Both the position numbers and the translations under genes were made by a program. A stretch of DNA of 64,000 bases from an uncultured Granulosicoccaceae bacterium. Lineage in GTDB: Bacteria > Pseudomonadota > Gammaproteobacteria > Granulosicoccales > Granulosicoccaceae. Of the stretch, positions 19,805-28,618 are shown piece after piece. The number at the start of each line of letters is the position of its first letter. The first letter of the stretch is position 1. The stretch lies in the NCBI GenBank assembly GCA_937951345.1, contig CALFCF010000040.1, positions 1-64,000 of the forward strand. Direction: 5' to 3'. A model generated the notes under the pieces. The model saw only the letters and a list, made by a program, of their open reading frames with translations, searched no databases and had not been told where the DNA came from.

Positions 19805-20526
19805 GAGTTACTTGCCTGTCAAGCTAGCACATAGTTGCAATGAACCCATCGGGATTAATTAATCCCTGGGGCTACTGCCGCTTATAGTTGAACTAACTGT
19901 ACGTAACCGCCGGGCCCGTTTGCATCAACGAGCACGAAACGGTGCAGCCTGATAGAGAAGGTTTACCCGGGTCGTTACATCCGTTGTAACCGGTACTTGC
20001 AACCATAAAACTCAAACAAAGCTGAAAAATCTAATGAGCTTTGTATTGCTTAAGTCTCGCGCGGCTATCACACTATTAAAGTTAACAGGGTTACGGCAAA
20101 GTCAGCACCGGGGTGTTTGTCAGCGCCTGTATTGATCAAAACTGCGCATCATATAACCACCGGCTCCGATCAACCTCAAGATTGGCCACAAACAATGGTC
20201 ACAACAACCACCAAACCGCGCTGACCGGTAACTGCGCCTACCTTAGCCGAAGCGCCCGTTGCTGGCAATCAGTGCTAATGCGGATTGTCACTATTTTTTT
20301 AAATTAGCGGGAGTTGTTGATCGTGAAACTGCCTTATCGGACGCTCAGGGTTTATTTATTGACCGGCACAACTGACTACTGACAAAAATGTAAATATAGT
20401 TCCTTGCCCAACCCGTGAGACAATAGGCGTTTACCGAGTTGAGCATTATCGCGCGTCAATCGATACAAAGCGGCCAACGTTCAACCCCGTGATGCATTGT
20501 CCACCCGAATTTTTTACTGTGAAGCT
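19805..20526. other. Divergent promoter region between pilG and gshB
   Basis: About 720 bp without a gene. It should hold the promoters for the chp cluster (left) and gshB (right). The clearest element is a perfect 16-bp palindrome at 19851-19866. A frame at 20113-20307 has no recognisable product and is treated as noise. Confidence 0.6.
19851..19866. promoter_or_regulatory. Perfect 16-bp palindrome upstream of pilG
   Basis: GGGATTAATTAATCCC is perfectly self-complementary and centred 54 bp upstream of the pilG ATG. That position is typical of an operator overlapping or just downstream of a promoter. The cognate regulator is unknown. Confidence 0.55.
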
Positions 20527-21477
20527 ATGACAATAAATATTGGTATTGTGATGGACCCGATTGAGTCAATCACACCCTACAAAGACACAACGCTGGCTAT
20601 GATGCTGACGGCTCAATCCAAAGGCTGGACGTTATGGTATCTGCAACAACACGACCTGTATATGCGTGACGGCAAAGTCTATGCAACCCGCTCGCGTGTA
20701 AGTGTCTTTGATGACAACGATCACTGGTTCGATCAACACGAAACCGTTGATACCCCATTAGCGGAACTGGATATCGTTCTGATGCGCAAGGATCCACCGT
20801 TTAATATGGACTACATTTACTCCACATATTTGTTGGAACGGGCTGAAGCCGACGGCGTAGTGGTCAGCAACAAACCGTCTTCTTTGCGGGACGTTAACGA
20901 AAAGCTCTACACCGCCTGGTTCAGTGAACACTGCCCGCCAACACTGGTCACGATGAAAGACCAGCTGATACGCGAGTTTCTCGATGAGCATCAGGATATT
21001 GTTGTTAAACCGCTTGATGGCATGGGTGGTGAGTCAATTTTTCGTCTGCAGTCTGGCAACCCCAACACCAGTGTCGTGCTTGAACTAATGACCGCGCGCG
21101 GCACCCGACAGATCATGGCACAACGCTACCTGCCGGAAATCGTCGATGGAGACAAACGTGTTCTGGTGGTCGCCGGAAAGCCGGTTGAATATGCTCTGGC
21201 ACGGGTACCCTCCCAGGGCGAAACACGCGGCAACCTTGCCGCCGGTGGCCGCGGCGTACCGACACCGCTGTCAGATACAGACCGTGCTACCGTAACCGCG
21301 TTGGCACCCGAGCTACTTGCAAAAGATCTGTTGTTTGTCGGGGTTGACATCATCGGCACCCGAATTACAGAAATTAATGTCACCAGCCCGACATGTGTAC
21401 GCGAGCTCGAGGCGCATGCTGACTTGGGTATCGCTGATCAGTATCTAACGGCCCTGGCCGAGCGGCTACCGGTATAA
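20527..21477 (+). CDS. gshB: Glutathione synthetase
   Basis: 316 aa, typical for bacterial GshB. The start MTINIGIVMDPIESI matches the family start, so ATG 20527 is preferred over a TTG at 20497. The ATP-grasp features are VVKPLDGMGGESIF (near 160-175), the GDKRVLVV segment and EINVTSPT near the C-terminus. It joins gamma-glutamylcysteine to glycine with ATP. Its product is the substrate pool for the glutaredoxin and hydroquinone reductase encoded at 2.2-3.5 kb. It is divergent from pilG, as in Pseudomonas. Confidence 0.97.
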   Translation: MTINIGIVMDPIESITPYKDTTLAMMLTAQSKGWTLWYLQQHDLYMRDGKVYATRSRVSVFDDNDHWFDQHETVDTPLAELDIVLMRKDPPFNMDYIYSTYLLERAEADGVVVSNKPSSLRDVNEKLYTAWFSEHCPPTLVTMKDQLIREFLDEHQDIVVKPLDGMGGESIFRLQSGNPNTSVVLELMTARGTRQIMAQRYLPEIVDGDKRVLVVAGKPVEYALARVPSQGETRGNLAAGGRGVPTPLSDTDRATVTALAPELLAKDLLFVGVDIIGTRITEINVTSPTCVRELEAHADLGIADQYLTALAERLPV

Positions 21478-21762
21478 GAGACTGGTGGGCGCGGTAGCAG
21501 CGGGCAACTAAATTTATTGATTTCCACCGAAAAGCAACGTTACAAGTGTTTTTTTCGCTCGCACACCTTCTATATATAAGTGGGTTAAGCAGACAGACCT
21601 GAACACTGCTGGAAACAAAAGCAATTTGCGACGGCAAAGTCCATTGATTACTAGAACACCTGCCAACAATTTGAGGGGAGCGCCCGGCTATTTTTATACT
21701 AAGCGGTGTGCACATGAAATGTATATTCGCACCGGCGCTACAACCCGGGTGACGGTACTCTG

Positions 21763-22644
21763 ATGGACGCAGCAAACTTTGATGCCGAACCGCCGAAGCA
21801 ACCTGATCGCCTGACGTTTGCGCTGTTTGTTGCGGCTGCACTGCACGCGATTGGCATACTCGGCATCAGCTTCGTGCCGGTCATCGAAGAAATGCGCACC
21901 CCGCCTCCGCTTGAGGTCATATTGATTCAGAATCGGATCGAAGACAGTAATCCGGAGGAGGCGGATTATCTTTCCAATGCATCACAGGATGGTGGCGGAG
22001 AGGTTGATGAAAATACCTCACCCGCAAAACCATTCACGACCGAGCTGGATTTCGACACCGACGGGCTCGCACAAACGCCCTTGCAGGCGACCGCACCGGA
22101 AGCACTACCGGAGACCGCCGATCAGGTGCTGACGACCGTGCTGTCAAACGAACAGGTCAACAGCGACACACCGGAGAAAGACACCAAACCGCTTGATGCC
22201 CGGCCGGATGACGTGCTGGTTGAACAAGATCTGGAGATTGCCCGCCTTGCAAACGAAATAGCGCAACGCGTGGAAGACTATGCCAAACGGCCACGCAAAA
22301 AAGAGATCACGGCGCGAACTCAGGAATCAGCGGCAGCTGAATACATGTACCGGTGGGCCGAGCGCATTGAACGTATCGGGAATCTGAATTACCCGGAGCA
22401 AGCCAGATTACGGGATCTGAAAGGCGCAGTGCTGCTGGCGGTAGGGATTTTCAAGAACGGCAACATAGAAAGCATCACCATCCATCGCTCATCAGGTATT
22501 GGCTTACTCGACGACGCGGCACAGCGTATCGTTCATCAGGCGGCACCTTTCGAGCCCCTGAGCGGTGATCTAGCCGACGAAACCGACATTCTCTATATCG
22601 TCAGGACCTGGGAGTTCGGTGCCGATACACTGAAAAGTCGCTGA
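21763..22644 (+). CDS. TonB-like energy transducer (TonB3 position)
   Basis: 293 aa. A single N-terminal membrane helix (about 18-36, TFALFVAAALHAIGILGISF) is followed by an acidic Pro/Glu/Asp-rich periplasmic linker and a C-terminal TonB domain. The domain shows YPEQARLRDLKGAVLLAVGI and the IHRSSGIGLLDDAAQRIV helix. Family members use the proton motive force relayed from ExbB/ExbD to drive outer-membrane processes. In P. aeruginosa the tonB gene in this same place (tonB3) is needed for normal twitching motility, which fits the nearby pil/chp genes; that role here is inferred. No exbB or exbD genes are in the window. Confidence 0.88.
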   Translation: MDAANFDAEPPKQPDRLTFALFVAAALHAIGILGISFVPVIEEMRTPPPLEVILIQNRIEDSNPEEADYLSNASQDGGGEVDENTSPAKPFTTELDFDTDGLAQTPLQATAPEALPETADQVLTTVLSNEQVNSDTPEKDTKPLDARPDDVLVEQDLEIARLANEIAQRVEDYAKRPRKKEITARTQESAAAEYMYRWAERIERIGNLNYPEQARLRDLKGAVLLAVGIFKNGNIESITIHRSSGIGLLDDAAQRIVHQAAPFEPLSGDLADETDILYIVRTWEFGADTLKSR

Positions 22645-22806
22645 TTCCAGCCACTCCAACCCCACCCTGTCGACAAACAAACAGGTCATAACAGTTCACA
22701 GAATTCTCTCCACGCTGCGACTTTGTCATAAAGTTCGGACATTCCCGCCGCCCGCGCGCTGCACTATGCGCTAGAATGTCGCTACTTTAGCAGCGCTGAA
22801 AAATAC

Positions 22807-23358
22807 TTGGAACTGTCGCACCACTTTCTACTCTCCATGCCACAGATGGAGGACCCGAACTTCAAGCACACCCTCACCTATATTGTCGAGCACAGTGACC
22901 AGGGAGCGCTGGGATTTGTGATCAACCGGCGTATCGGTATCGGTCTCTCCGAAGTGTTTCAGCAAATGGATATCGAGTCACAAGAGACTCTCTCCGCTGA
23001 TTCACCGGTACTCGAAGGCGGGCCGGTGGATCGTGAACACGGCATGGTGTTGCATCCGAGCGGCAACGCCTGGCAGTCGAGTAAAGATTTCGGGCACGGT
23101 ATCAGTATCAGCAGCTCTCGCGACATACTGGTCGATATGGCACGTGGTGAAGGACCGGGTCGGGCGCTGGTCCTGCTGGGACACTCCGGCTGGGGGCCTG
23201 GACAGTTGGAGGAGGAAATGACTCACAATGCATGGCTTAATTGTCCAGCCGATGTCGAGATCCTGTTCAACACAGATGTTGATAAGAAACTAACGGCGGC
23301 TGCCGACGTTATCGGCATTGATCTGTCACGTATGGTGACTGTCGCCGGCCACGCATGA
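22807..23358 (+). CDS. YqgE/AlgH family protein
   Basis: A 183-aa protein of the UPF0301 family. The N-terminus ELSHHFLLSMPQMEDPNF closely follows the YqgE pattern, and GALGFVINRR and the later LGHSGWGPGQLEEEM are hallmark segments. To reach the conserved start, translation must begin at a TTG (22807); no in-frame ATG or GTG lies close upstream. The molecular role is unsettled (AlgH was named for alginate regulation in Pseudomonas). The yqgE-ruvX-pyrR order is conserved in gammaproteobacteria. Confidence 0.93.
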   Translation: MELSHHFLLSMPQMEDPNFKHTLTYIVEHSDQGALGFVINRRIGIGLSEVFQQMDIESQETLSADSPVLEGGPVDREHGMVLHPSGNAWQSSKDFGHGISISSSRDILVDMARGEGPGRALVLLGHSGWGPGQLEEEMTHNAWLNCPADVEILFNTDVDKKLTAAADVIGIDLSRMVTVAGHA

Positions 23359-23533
23359 TGCACAGACTCACTGCTTTGAAGACACACAAAAATTGTTGCA
23401 AAGTCGCACAGCGGCATTAACCGATTACCAAACGAAAACGATTACCAAGCGATTCTTTGATGATTGGTTGAAGCTTTAACCAACGAAAACCTGAACCGGA
23501 ATCCACTTGCAAAGCAGCAGCCAGGTTATCCAG

Positions 23534-23971
23534 ATGACGATAAACAACGGACAACGTTATCTGGCTTTTGACTACGGTGAAAAACGTATTGGCGTTGCCA
23601 GTGGCAATAGTCTGAGTCGAACGGCCGCTACCCTGGAAACCGTATCCAATTCAAGTGGAACACCTGACTGGCAACGGCTGGACGAGCTGGTGAAGACATG
23701 GTTGCCGGTTGGTTTAATCGTCGGCGACCCTGTAACCGAAAACGGCGAAGTCGTTGAAATTACTCGCCAGGCACGTGGTTTTGCCAAACGACTGACCAAG
23801 CGTTACAAACTGCCGGTGCACAGCATCGATGAACGTTACTCTTCGATGGATGCATCGGGAACAATTAAATCCTTGCGCCGACAGGGAGCACGCGGTCGCA
23901 CAAAACGTGGCGATATTGATAAGGTTGCTGCTGCGCTGCTGATGCAAAGGTGGTTTGATGAAAACAGCTGA
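23534..23971 (+). CDS. ruvX: Holliday junction resolvase-like RuvX/YqgF
   Basis: 145 aa, RNase H-like fold. Conserved catalytic-site segments are LAFDYGEKRIGVA (first Asp), VGDPV and IDERYSS near 100. YqgF is linked to 16S rRNA 5'-end maturation and was first proposed as a Holliday junction resolvase. ATG 23534 is chosen over a TTG at 23507 because the family begins close to this residue. The end overlaps the pyrR start by 14 bp. Direct repeats of CGATTACCAA and an inverted TTGGTT/AACCAA pair lie just upstream (23420-23485). Confidence 0.92.
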   Translation: MTINNGQRYLAFDYGEKRIGVASGNSLSRTAATLETVSNSSGTPDWQRLDELVKTWLPVGLIVGDPVTENGEVVEITRQARGFAKRLTKRYKLPVHSIDERYSSMDASGTIKSLRRQGARGRTKRGDIDKVAAALLMQRWFDENS

Positions 23972-24491
23972 ACAGCTCGAGTCGATTGACTCAGCGACTG
24001 TGCAGTCGTGGATGGGCAATCTCAAAGAACAGCTCGAGCTGATTCTGGGCGACTCGCTGCGTAGTTGTTCAATGGTTGGTATCCGCACTGGCGGCGCTGT
24101 CCTGAGCGAGCAACTACACCGCGATTTCGCAATGGAGGTACCGCTCGGGCAACTCAATATCAGTTTCTATCGAGATGACTTTAGCCACAAGGGCCTGCAC
24201 CCGGTAGTCGAAGCTTCGACGCTGCCGTTTTCAATAGATGATCAGACAATCATACTGGTCGATGACGTTTTGCAAAGCGGGCGTACCATCCGTGCTGCGA
24301 TGAACGAGATATTCGATTACGGTCGCCCGGCTCGCATCATTCTGGCGGTGCTGGTTGATCGCGGTAATCGAGAATTACCAGTGCACGCGGACGCGCTGGG
24401 ACACGAAATAACACTTGAACAGGGACAGCATCTAAAGCTTGTCACAGATGACTTATCTTTTCAGATCCTGACCAAACCTGAAAGTAACTGA
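23958..24491 (+). CDS. pyrR: PyrR bifunctional regulator / uracil phosphoribosyltransferase-like protein
   Basis: 177 aa. The PRPP-binding motif is [18 protein letters not shown] near residues 95-112, in a type I phosphoribosyltransferase fold. In Gram-positive bacteria PyrR binds pyr mRNA to attenuate transcription; in Pseudomonas it also affects pyr expression. It starts inside the end of ruvX with AAGGTGG as ribosome-binding site, and its stop shares one base with the pyrB start (TGATG). The order ruvX-pyrR-pyrB-pyrC' matches Pseudomonas. I did not find a convincing pyr mRNA anti-terminator in the tight spacing here. Confidence 0.92.
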   Translation: MKTAEQLESIDSATVQSWMGNLKEQLELILGDSLRSCSMVGIRTGGAVLSEQLHRDFAMEVPLGQLNISFYRDDFSHKGLHPVVEASTLPFSIDDQTIILVDDVLQSGRTIRAAMNEIFDYGRPARIILAVLVDRGNRELPVHADALGHEITLEQGQHLKLVTDDLSFQILTKPESN

Positions 24492-25519
24492 TGTCCTCGG
24501 ATCCACTGCAATACAACGCCGAAGGAAAGCTGCGGCATTTCCTTTCGCTTGACACACTACAGCGGGATACGCTGATCAATATTCTCGACACAGCTGAGAA
24601 TTTCACCAGCGTTAATGACAAGGCCATAAAAAAAGCACCCCTGTTGCGCGGCAAAACTGTTGCCAATATCTTTTTCGAAAACAGCACGCGAACACGAACC
24701 ACTTTTGAACTCGCTGCCAAGCGCCTGTCAGCCGATGTACTGAACGTCAACCTCGTCACCTCATCGACCACCAAAGGTGAATCACTACTCGATACACTGC
24801 GTAATCTCGAAGCGATGCAATGCGACATGTTTATCGTGCGTCACGGTGATTCCGGTGCTGCTCATTTTATCGCGAGCCATGTTGCTGATCACATCAGTGT
24901 CATCAACGGGGGCGATGGTCAACATTCGCACCCGACTCAGGGCATGCTGGATATGTTTACCATTCGCCGCTGCAAGGGCAGCTTTGACAATCTGGTGGTC
25001 GTTATCATCGGTGACATTCTGCACTCACGGGTTGCCCGTTCGGACATAGCGGCGTTAAGGATTCTCGGTACACGCGAAATTCGCGTTGCAGCACCACGCA
25101 CCCTGTTACCGGCTGATGTTGAGTCGCTGGGTGTGTCGGTCTTCCATCGTGTCGAAGACGCACTCGACGGTGCTGATGTGGTGATTGGTCTGCGTCTGCA
25201 GAACGAACGTATGCAGGGCGCAACCATTCCAAGCTCGGATGAGTTCTATTACACGTACGGATTAACACCTGAGCGATTGCGAATTGCCAAACCGGACGCC
25301 ATCGTTATGCACCCGGGGCCCACTAACCGCGGTGTCGAGATTGAAGCCGGCGTTGCTGACGGGCAGCAATCGGTGATTCTGCACCAGGTAACTTATGGCA
25401 TTGCCGTGCGCATGGCGGTAATGGCAATTACGATGAGTAACACCACGGATGCTACCAACCGACAGACAGAAAGCGGCGACGCTGCAGCGACTGTTGGCAA
25501 TCAAACCGGCAATCCATAG
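24491..25519 (+). CDS. pyrB: Aspartate carbamoyltransferase catalytic chain
   Basis: 342 aa, with the carbamoyl-phosphate loop [12 protein letters not shown], the [10 protein letters not shown] loop, [10 protein letters not shown] and the C-terminal [11 protein letters not shown]. It makes carbamoyl-aspartate in pyrimidine synthesis. It is longer than E. coli PyrB (311 aa), with extra residues at both ends; the C-terminus has a Thr/Asn/Gly-rich tail. The neighbouring pyrC' product probably forms a complex with it, as in the Pseudomonas-type dodecameric ATCase, which lacks PyrI. Confidence 0.97.
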   Translation: MSSDPLQYNAEGKLRHFLSLDTLQRDTLINILDTAENFTSVNDKAIKKAPLLRGKTVANIFFENSTRTRTTFELAAKRLSADVLNVNLVTSSTTKGESLLDTLRNLEAMQCDMFIVRHGDSGAAHFIASHVADHISVINGGDGQHSHPTQGMLDMFTIRRCKGSFDNLVVVIIGDILHSRVARSDIAALRILGTREIRVAAPRTLLPADVESLGVSVFHRVEDALDGADVVIGLRLQNERMQGATIPSSDEFYYTYGLTPERLRIAKPDAIVMHPGPTNRGVEIEAGVADGQQSVILHQVTYGIAVRMAVMAITMSNTTDATNRQTESGDAAATVGNQTGNP

Positions 25520-25547
25520 GATCTGAATTACAGGCTCTCATTTTCGA

Positions 25548-26867
25548 ATGTCACCTCCAACCAATAGTGATATGCCGGAAACGCTCACAATCCGCAACGC
25601 CATAGACGTAACCGGAAACAAGCAACAGCGGGTTAACCTGACTACCGGTAACGGTCTTATTTCGCGACTGGAAATTGTCAGTGATTCAACCGCTGACTCG
25701 CCCGGTGACACATCTGTAGCAGACGATACGTTAACAATTGATGGCAGCGGGCTGTATTTGTGTCCCGGTTTTATCGACAGTTATGCACGTCTGCGGGATC
25801 CGGGTTTTGAGAAAAAAGGCACCATTGCCAGCGAAGTACGTGCCGCAGCCTGTAATGGCATCACCACTGTTTTGTGCTCTCCCGACACAGATCCGGTTAT
25901 CGATGAATCAGCAACGGTCGAGCTAATTAACCGCAAAGCACGTGACAGTGGCGGCGCGCGCGTGCTGCCGATCGCCGCACTGACACGCAGTCTCGAGGGT
26001 GAGTTGTTATCCGAACTTGCCACGTTAAAAGCGGCCGGCTGCATTGCTGCATCGAATGCTGATCACGCGCTGGTGGATCTGCAGGTTATCCGACGTTGTA
26101 TGGAGTATGCGCGCACCTTCGACATCGTTTTGATCTTTCACCCGGCCGATCGTTGGTTGACCGCGAATGGCGTTGCACATGAGGGTGCAACTGCAGCACG
26201 AATCGGTTTGCCGATGATTCCGGTAGCCGCAGAGACAGTTGCGTTGGCTATGTTGATTGAACTGGCCTGGCAAACAGGAGCGCGCGTACACTTCTCACGC
26301 ATTACCTCGCGACGCGGCGTCGATATGATCCGTCAGGCTCGTGCCGGCGGTCTGCGTATTACGGCTGACACTTCGATAAACCATCTGGTGTATGACGACA
26401 CCATGCTCAGCAGTTTTGACAGTCAATTCCGATCTGTTGCACCGTTTCGTGACAGTGATGATCGTCGGGCACTGCGTGAAGGAATAGTTGACGGCACAAT
26501 CGACAGCATCTGCACCGACCACGCGCCACATGAACGTGACGCCAAACTGGCTCCCTTCCCGTCGGCTGAGCCGGGCATATCCGGCTTTGACACACTACTG
26601 GGTTTGCTGTTGAAGCTGGTTAGTGAAGCGGACATACCAATGACTACACTCATCAAAGCACTGACTGCCAACCCGGCACGTGTGTTTGATCTGAAACAAG
26701 GACACTTACAGGAAGGCGCACCTGCCGATCTGATATTGTTCGACACTGAAGCATCGCACACTGTCGAGACAATGAAATTTTTAAGTGCAGGTCAGAACTC
26801 GCCGCTCAACGGACAGGAACTAAAAGGCAGGATTGTCCACACCATCATTAATGGCTGTCTAGCCTGA
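25548..26867 (+). CDS. pyrC': Dihydroorotase-like protein lacking the HxH metal motif (PyrC'-type)
   Basis: 439 aa, with the amidohydrolase layout of a class I dihydroorotase: the LRDPG segment, HPAD, HFSRITS and TDHAPH. The metal-binding HxH that should precede LRDPG is replaced by S78-Y79-A80, so the binuclear metal site cannot be complete. This matches the inactive PyrC' of Pseudomonas, a structural partner needed to assemble active aspartate carbamoyltransferase. It follows pyrB by 28 bp. A separate active dihydroorotase is expected elsewhere in the genome. Confidence 0.9.
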   Translation: MSPPTNSDMPETLTIRNAIDVTGNKQQRVNLTTGNGLISRLEIVSDSTADSPGDTSVADDTLTIDGSGLYLCPGFIDSYARLRDPGFEKKGTIASEVRAAACNGITTVLCSPDTDPVIDESATVELINRKARDSGGARVLPIAALTRSLEGELLSELATLKAAGCIAASNADHALVDLQVIRRCMEYARTFDIVLIFHPADRWLTANGVAHEGATAARIGLPMIPVAAETVALAMLIELAWQTGARVHFSRITSRRGVDMIRQARAGGLRITADTSINHLVYDDTMLSSFDSQFRSVAPFRDSDDRRALREGIVDGTIDSICTDHAPHERDAKLAPFPSAEPGISGFDTLLGLLLKLVSEADIPMTTLIKALTANPARVFDLKQGHLQEGAPADLILFDTEASHTVETMKFLSAGQNSPLNGQELKGRIVHTIINGCLA

Positions 26868-27003
26868 TCTATTCACGAAGGCGAAAACAGTAGCAATGAA
26901 AACTAAGCAATATCCAGTTAGAAAAGCAGTTTTAGCGTCGCTGCGGGTATTCGCACACTGTTTTCTATTCACCCCCAGTGCCCGTCTGCCGTCGCAGCTC
27001 ACT

Positions 27004-27047
27004 CGATTGAGCTCAACCCGTAGATTTCTACGAATTTCGCTCAATCG
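27004..27047. repeat. Nested inverted repeat (outer 9 bp, inner 6 bp)
   Basis: CGATTGAGC (27004-27012) pairs with GCTCAATCG (27039-27047), and inside it CGTAGA (27019-27024) pairs with TCTACG (27027-27032) across a 2-nt loop. Symmetric 6-nt internal loops separate the two stems. Both arms are perfect. No T-run follows. Confidence 0.7.
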
Positions 27048-27066
27048 TGCGACCTGCTTAGGCAGC

Positions 27067-27108
27067 CAGACTCTGGTGGCGAACCCTTCATGAATAGAGC
27101 AGGCTAGT
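27067..27108 (+). repeat. Dispersed 42-nt repeat, copy 1
   Basis: This sequence recurs at 47317-47358 with two mismatches (positions 27072 and 27105). The central 32 nt (27073-27104) are identical in both copies and include TTCATGAA, an 8-bp palindrome. Both copies are intergenic and in the same orientation. Confidence 0.8.
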
Positions 27109-27241
27109 GGACATCACGTAGTTTCCTACAAGACACCTCAAACGGCGAAGGTTTTATCGCTCAGGTTTGACTACGTGTGACTGAATGCGAATAGGTGCGA
27201 CTGTATGCGAACAGGTGATACGTCGACTCCGGTTGCACGAA

Positions 27242-27269
27242 GAGCCCGGCTGATAAAACAACCGGGCTC
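27242..27269. terminator. Strong GC-rich hairpin between pyrC' and pilU
   Basis: GAGCCCGG (27242-27249) and CCGGGCTC (27262-27269) form a perfect 8-bp stem with a 12-nt loop, about 90 bp beyond the pilU stop. There is no clear T-run on either side, so it may block exonucleases or polymerase rather than act as a classical intrinsic terminator. Confidence 0.4.
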
Positions 27270-27355
27270 GGATTCATTGCAAAATCATCACAAAATCATC
27301 GCGCAGTCATCGCGTAATTAACCCTGAACCCTGAACCGAGAACCCGCCAGAGGGA

Positions 27356-28531
27356 TCAGCCTATCCGGCCGGCACCCGGTTCTGAATCATCTTGTATATC
27401 TTCAAGACTCATCGTACCTGCAATCACATCATCCACTGCTGATGTATCACCGTCAGAGAGTTTGATCTTGAGGCGCAGATCGTTAACCGAGTCAGCGTTA
27501 CGCATGGCTTCTTCGATGGTAATGGCACCTTCCTGGAGCAGATTAAAGAGCGCCAGATCAAACGTTTGCATACCGAGCTCAGTTGATTTGTGCATCAACT
27601 CCTTGATCTCATGTACCTCGCCTTTCATGATCAGGTCAGCCATTAACGGCGTGTTAATTAACACTTCGATTGCCGCTCTGCGCCCCTCACCATCCGGTGT
27701 CGGCAACAGTCGCTGCGATATTACCGCTTTCATGTTCAATGACATGTCGAGCAACAATTGCTTGTGCCGTGCTTCAGGGAAGAAGTTGATAATACGATCC
27801 AGTGCCTGGTTAGTATTGTTCGCGTGCAGCGTCGCCAGACACAGGTGACCGGTTTCAGCAAACGCAATCGCATGCTCCATGGTTTCCTGATCACGTATCT
27901 CACCAATCAGTATGACGTCAGGAGCCTGTCGCAACGTGTTTTTAAGTGCGATGTCGAATGAGTCTGTATCAGTCCCTACTTCCCGTTGTGTGACGATACA
28001 GCCTTTGTGCTGATGAACAAATTCGACCGGATCTTCGATAGTTATGATGTGACCGTTGCTGTTCTCGTTACGGTAGTCGATCATTGCAGCCAGACTGGTT
28101 GATTTACCGGAACCGGTACCACCAACAAAAATTACCAGTCCGCGTTTTGTCATAGCAATCTGATTAAGTACAGTCGGCAGATGCAGGTCTTCAAATTTCG
28201 GAATATCATTTGGAATGATACGAATTACCATTCCAGCACTGCCGCGCTGCACCAGTGCGTTAACACGAAAACGCGAAATATCAGGCAACGCTATTGCAAA
28301 GTTGCATTCTTTTGTCTCACGAAATTCCTTGAAAGATTTAGCGTTCATGATGCTCTGCGCGAGCACGATGGTGTGATCCGCTGTGAGCTTTTTATCCATG
28401 ATCGGCGTGATTTTGCCGTGAATACGCATCGCCGGTGCAGCACCGGCGATCAGAAACAGATCCGAACCACCCTTCTTGAATAGATTGACCAACAGGTCAT
28501 CCATAAATTTCTTGGCTTTCTCAAGATCCAC
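27356..28531 (-). CDS. pilU: Type IV pilus retraction ATPase PilU
   Basis: About 391 aa, of the PilT/PilU secretion-ATPase family. The Walker A motif is GGTGSGKSTSLAAM, the Walker B/Asp box region is IEDPVEFVHQH, and PDVILIGEIRD and the ATLHANN His box follow. The C-terminus is extended and acidic, as in PilU. GTG 28531 is chosen because GAGGA lies seven bases upstream, whereas an in-frame TTG at 28537 is too close to it. PilU assists PilT in pulling pili back. It lies 87 bp after pilT in the same direction. Confidence 0.95.
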   Translation of the reverse strand: MDLEKAKKFMDDLLVNLFKKGGSDLFLIAGAAPAMRIHGKITPIMDKKLTADHTIVLAQSIMNAKSFKEFRETKECNFAIALPDISRFRVNALVQRGSAGMVIRIIPNDIPKFEDLHLPTVLNQIAMTKRGLVIFVGGTGSGKSTSLAAMIDYRNENSNGHIITIEDPVEFVHQHKGCIVTQREVGTDTDSFDIALKNTLRQAPDVILIGEIRDQETMEHAIAFAETGHLCLATLHANNTNQALDRIINFFPEARHKQLLLDMSLNMKAVISQRLLPTPDGEGRRAAIEVLINTPLMADLIMKGEVHEIKELMHKSTELGMQTFDLALFNLLQEGAITIEEAMRNADSVNDLRLKIKLSDGDTSAVDDVIAGTMSLEDIQDDSEPGAGRIG

Positions 28532-28618
28532 AATCAATTCCTCATGTCTTTCTTACATTCAAGGCAAAATGCACTATCAGCACCATTCGTACGGCCTTAG
28601 TTAAACGACCCGGTACGA

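Larger units (their letters stand above)
26868..27355. other. Convergent intergenic region pyrC'/pilU with hairpins and a dispersed repeat
   Basis: About 490 bp between convergent genes with no credible coding frame. It is rich in structure: a nested inverted repeat (27004-27047), one copy of a 42-nt dispersed repeat (27067-27108), and a perfect 8-bp GC-rich stem (27242-27269). A wider GCTGCG/CGCAGC pair spans 26940-26998. It may serve as a bidirectional transcription end or be the remnant of a small mobile element. Confidence 0.6.

Noticed and set aside
20113-20307. 64-codon frame between pilG and gshB
   Set aside because: No recognisable protein features; lies in the divergent promoter region.
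23420-23485. Direct and inverted repeats before ruvX as a regulatory array
   Set aside because: Only two CGATTACCAA copies and a short TTGGTT/AACCAA pair; too weak to call on its own.
26940-27110. Integron attC site or insertion sequence end
   Set aside because: The nested repeat is suggestive, but no RYYYAAC/GTTRRRY core pair, no integrase and no target-site duplication were seen.
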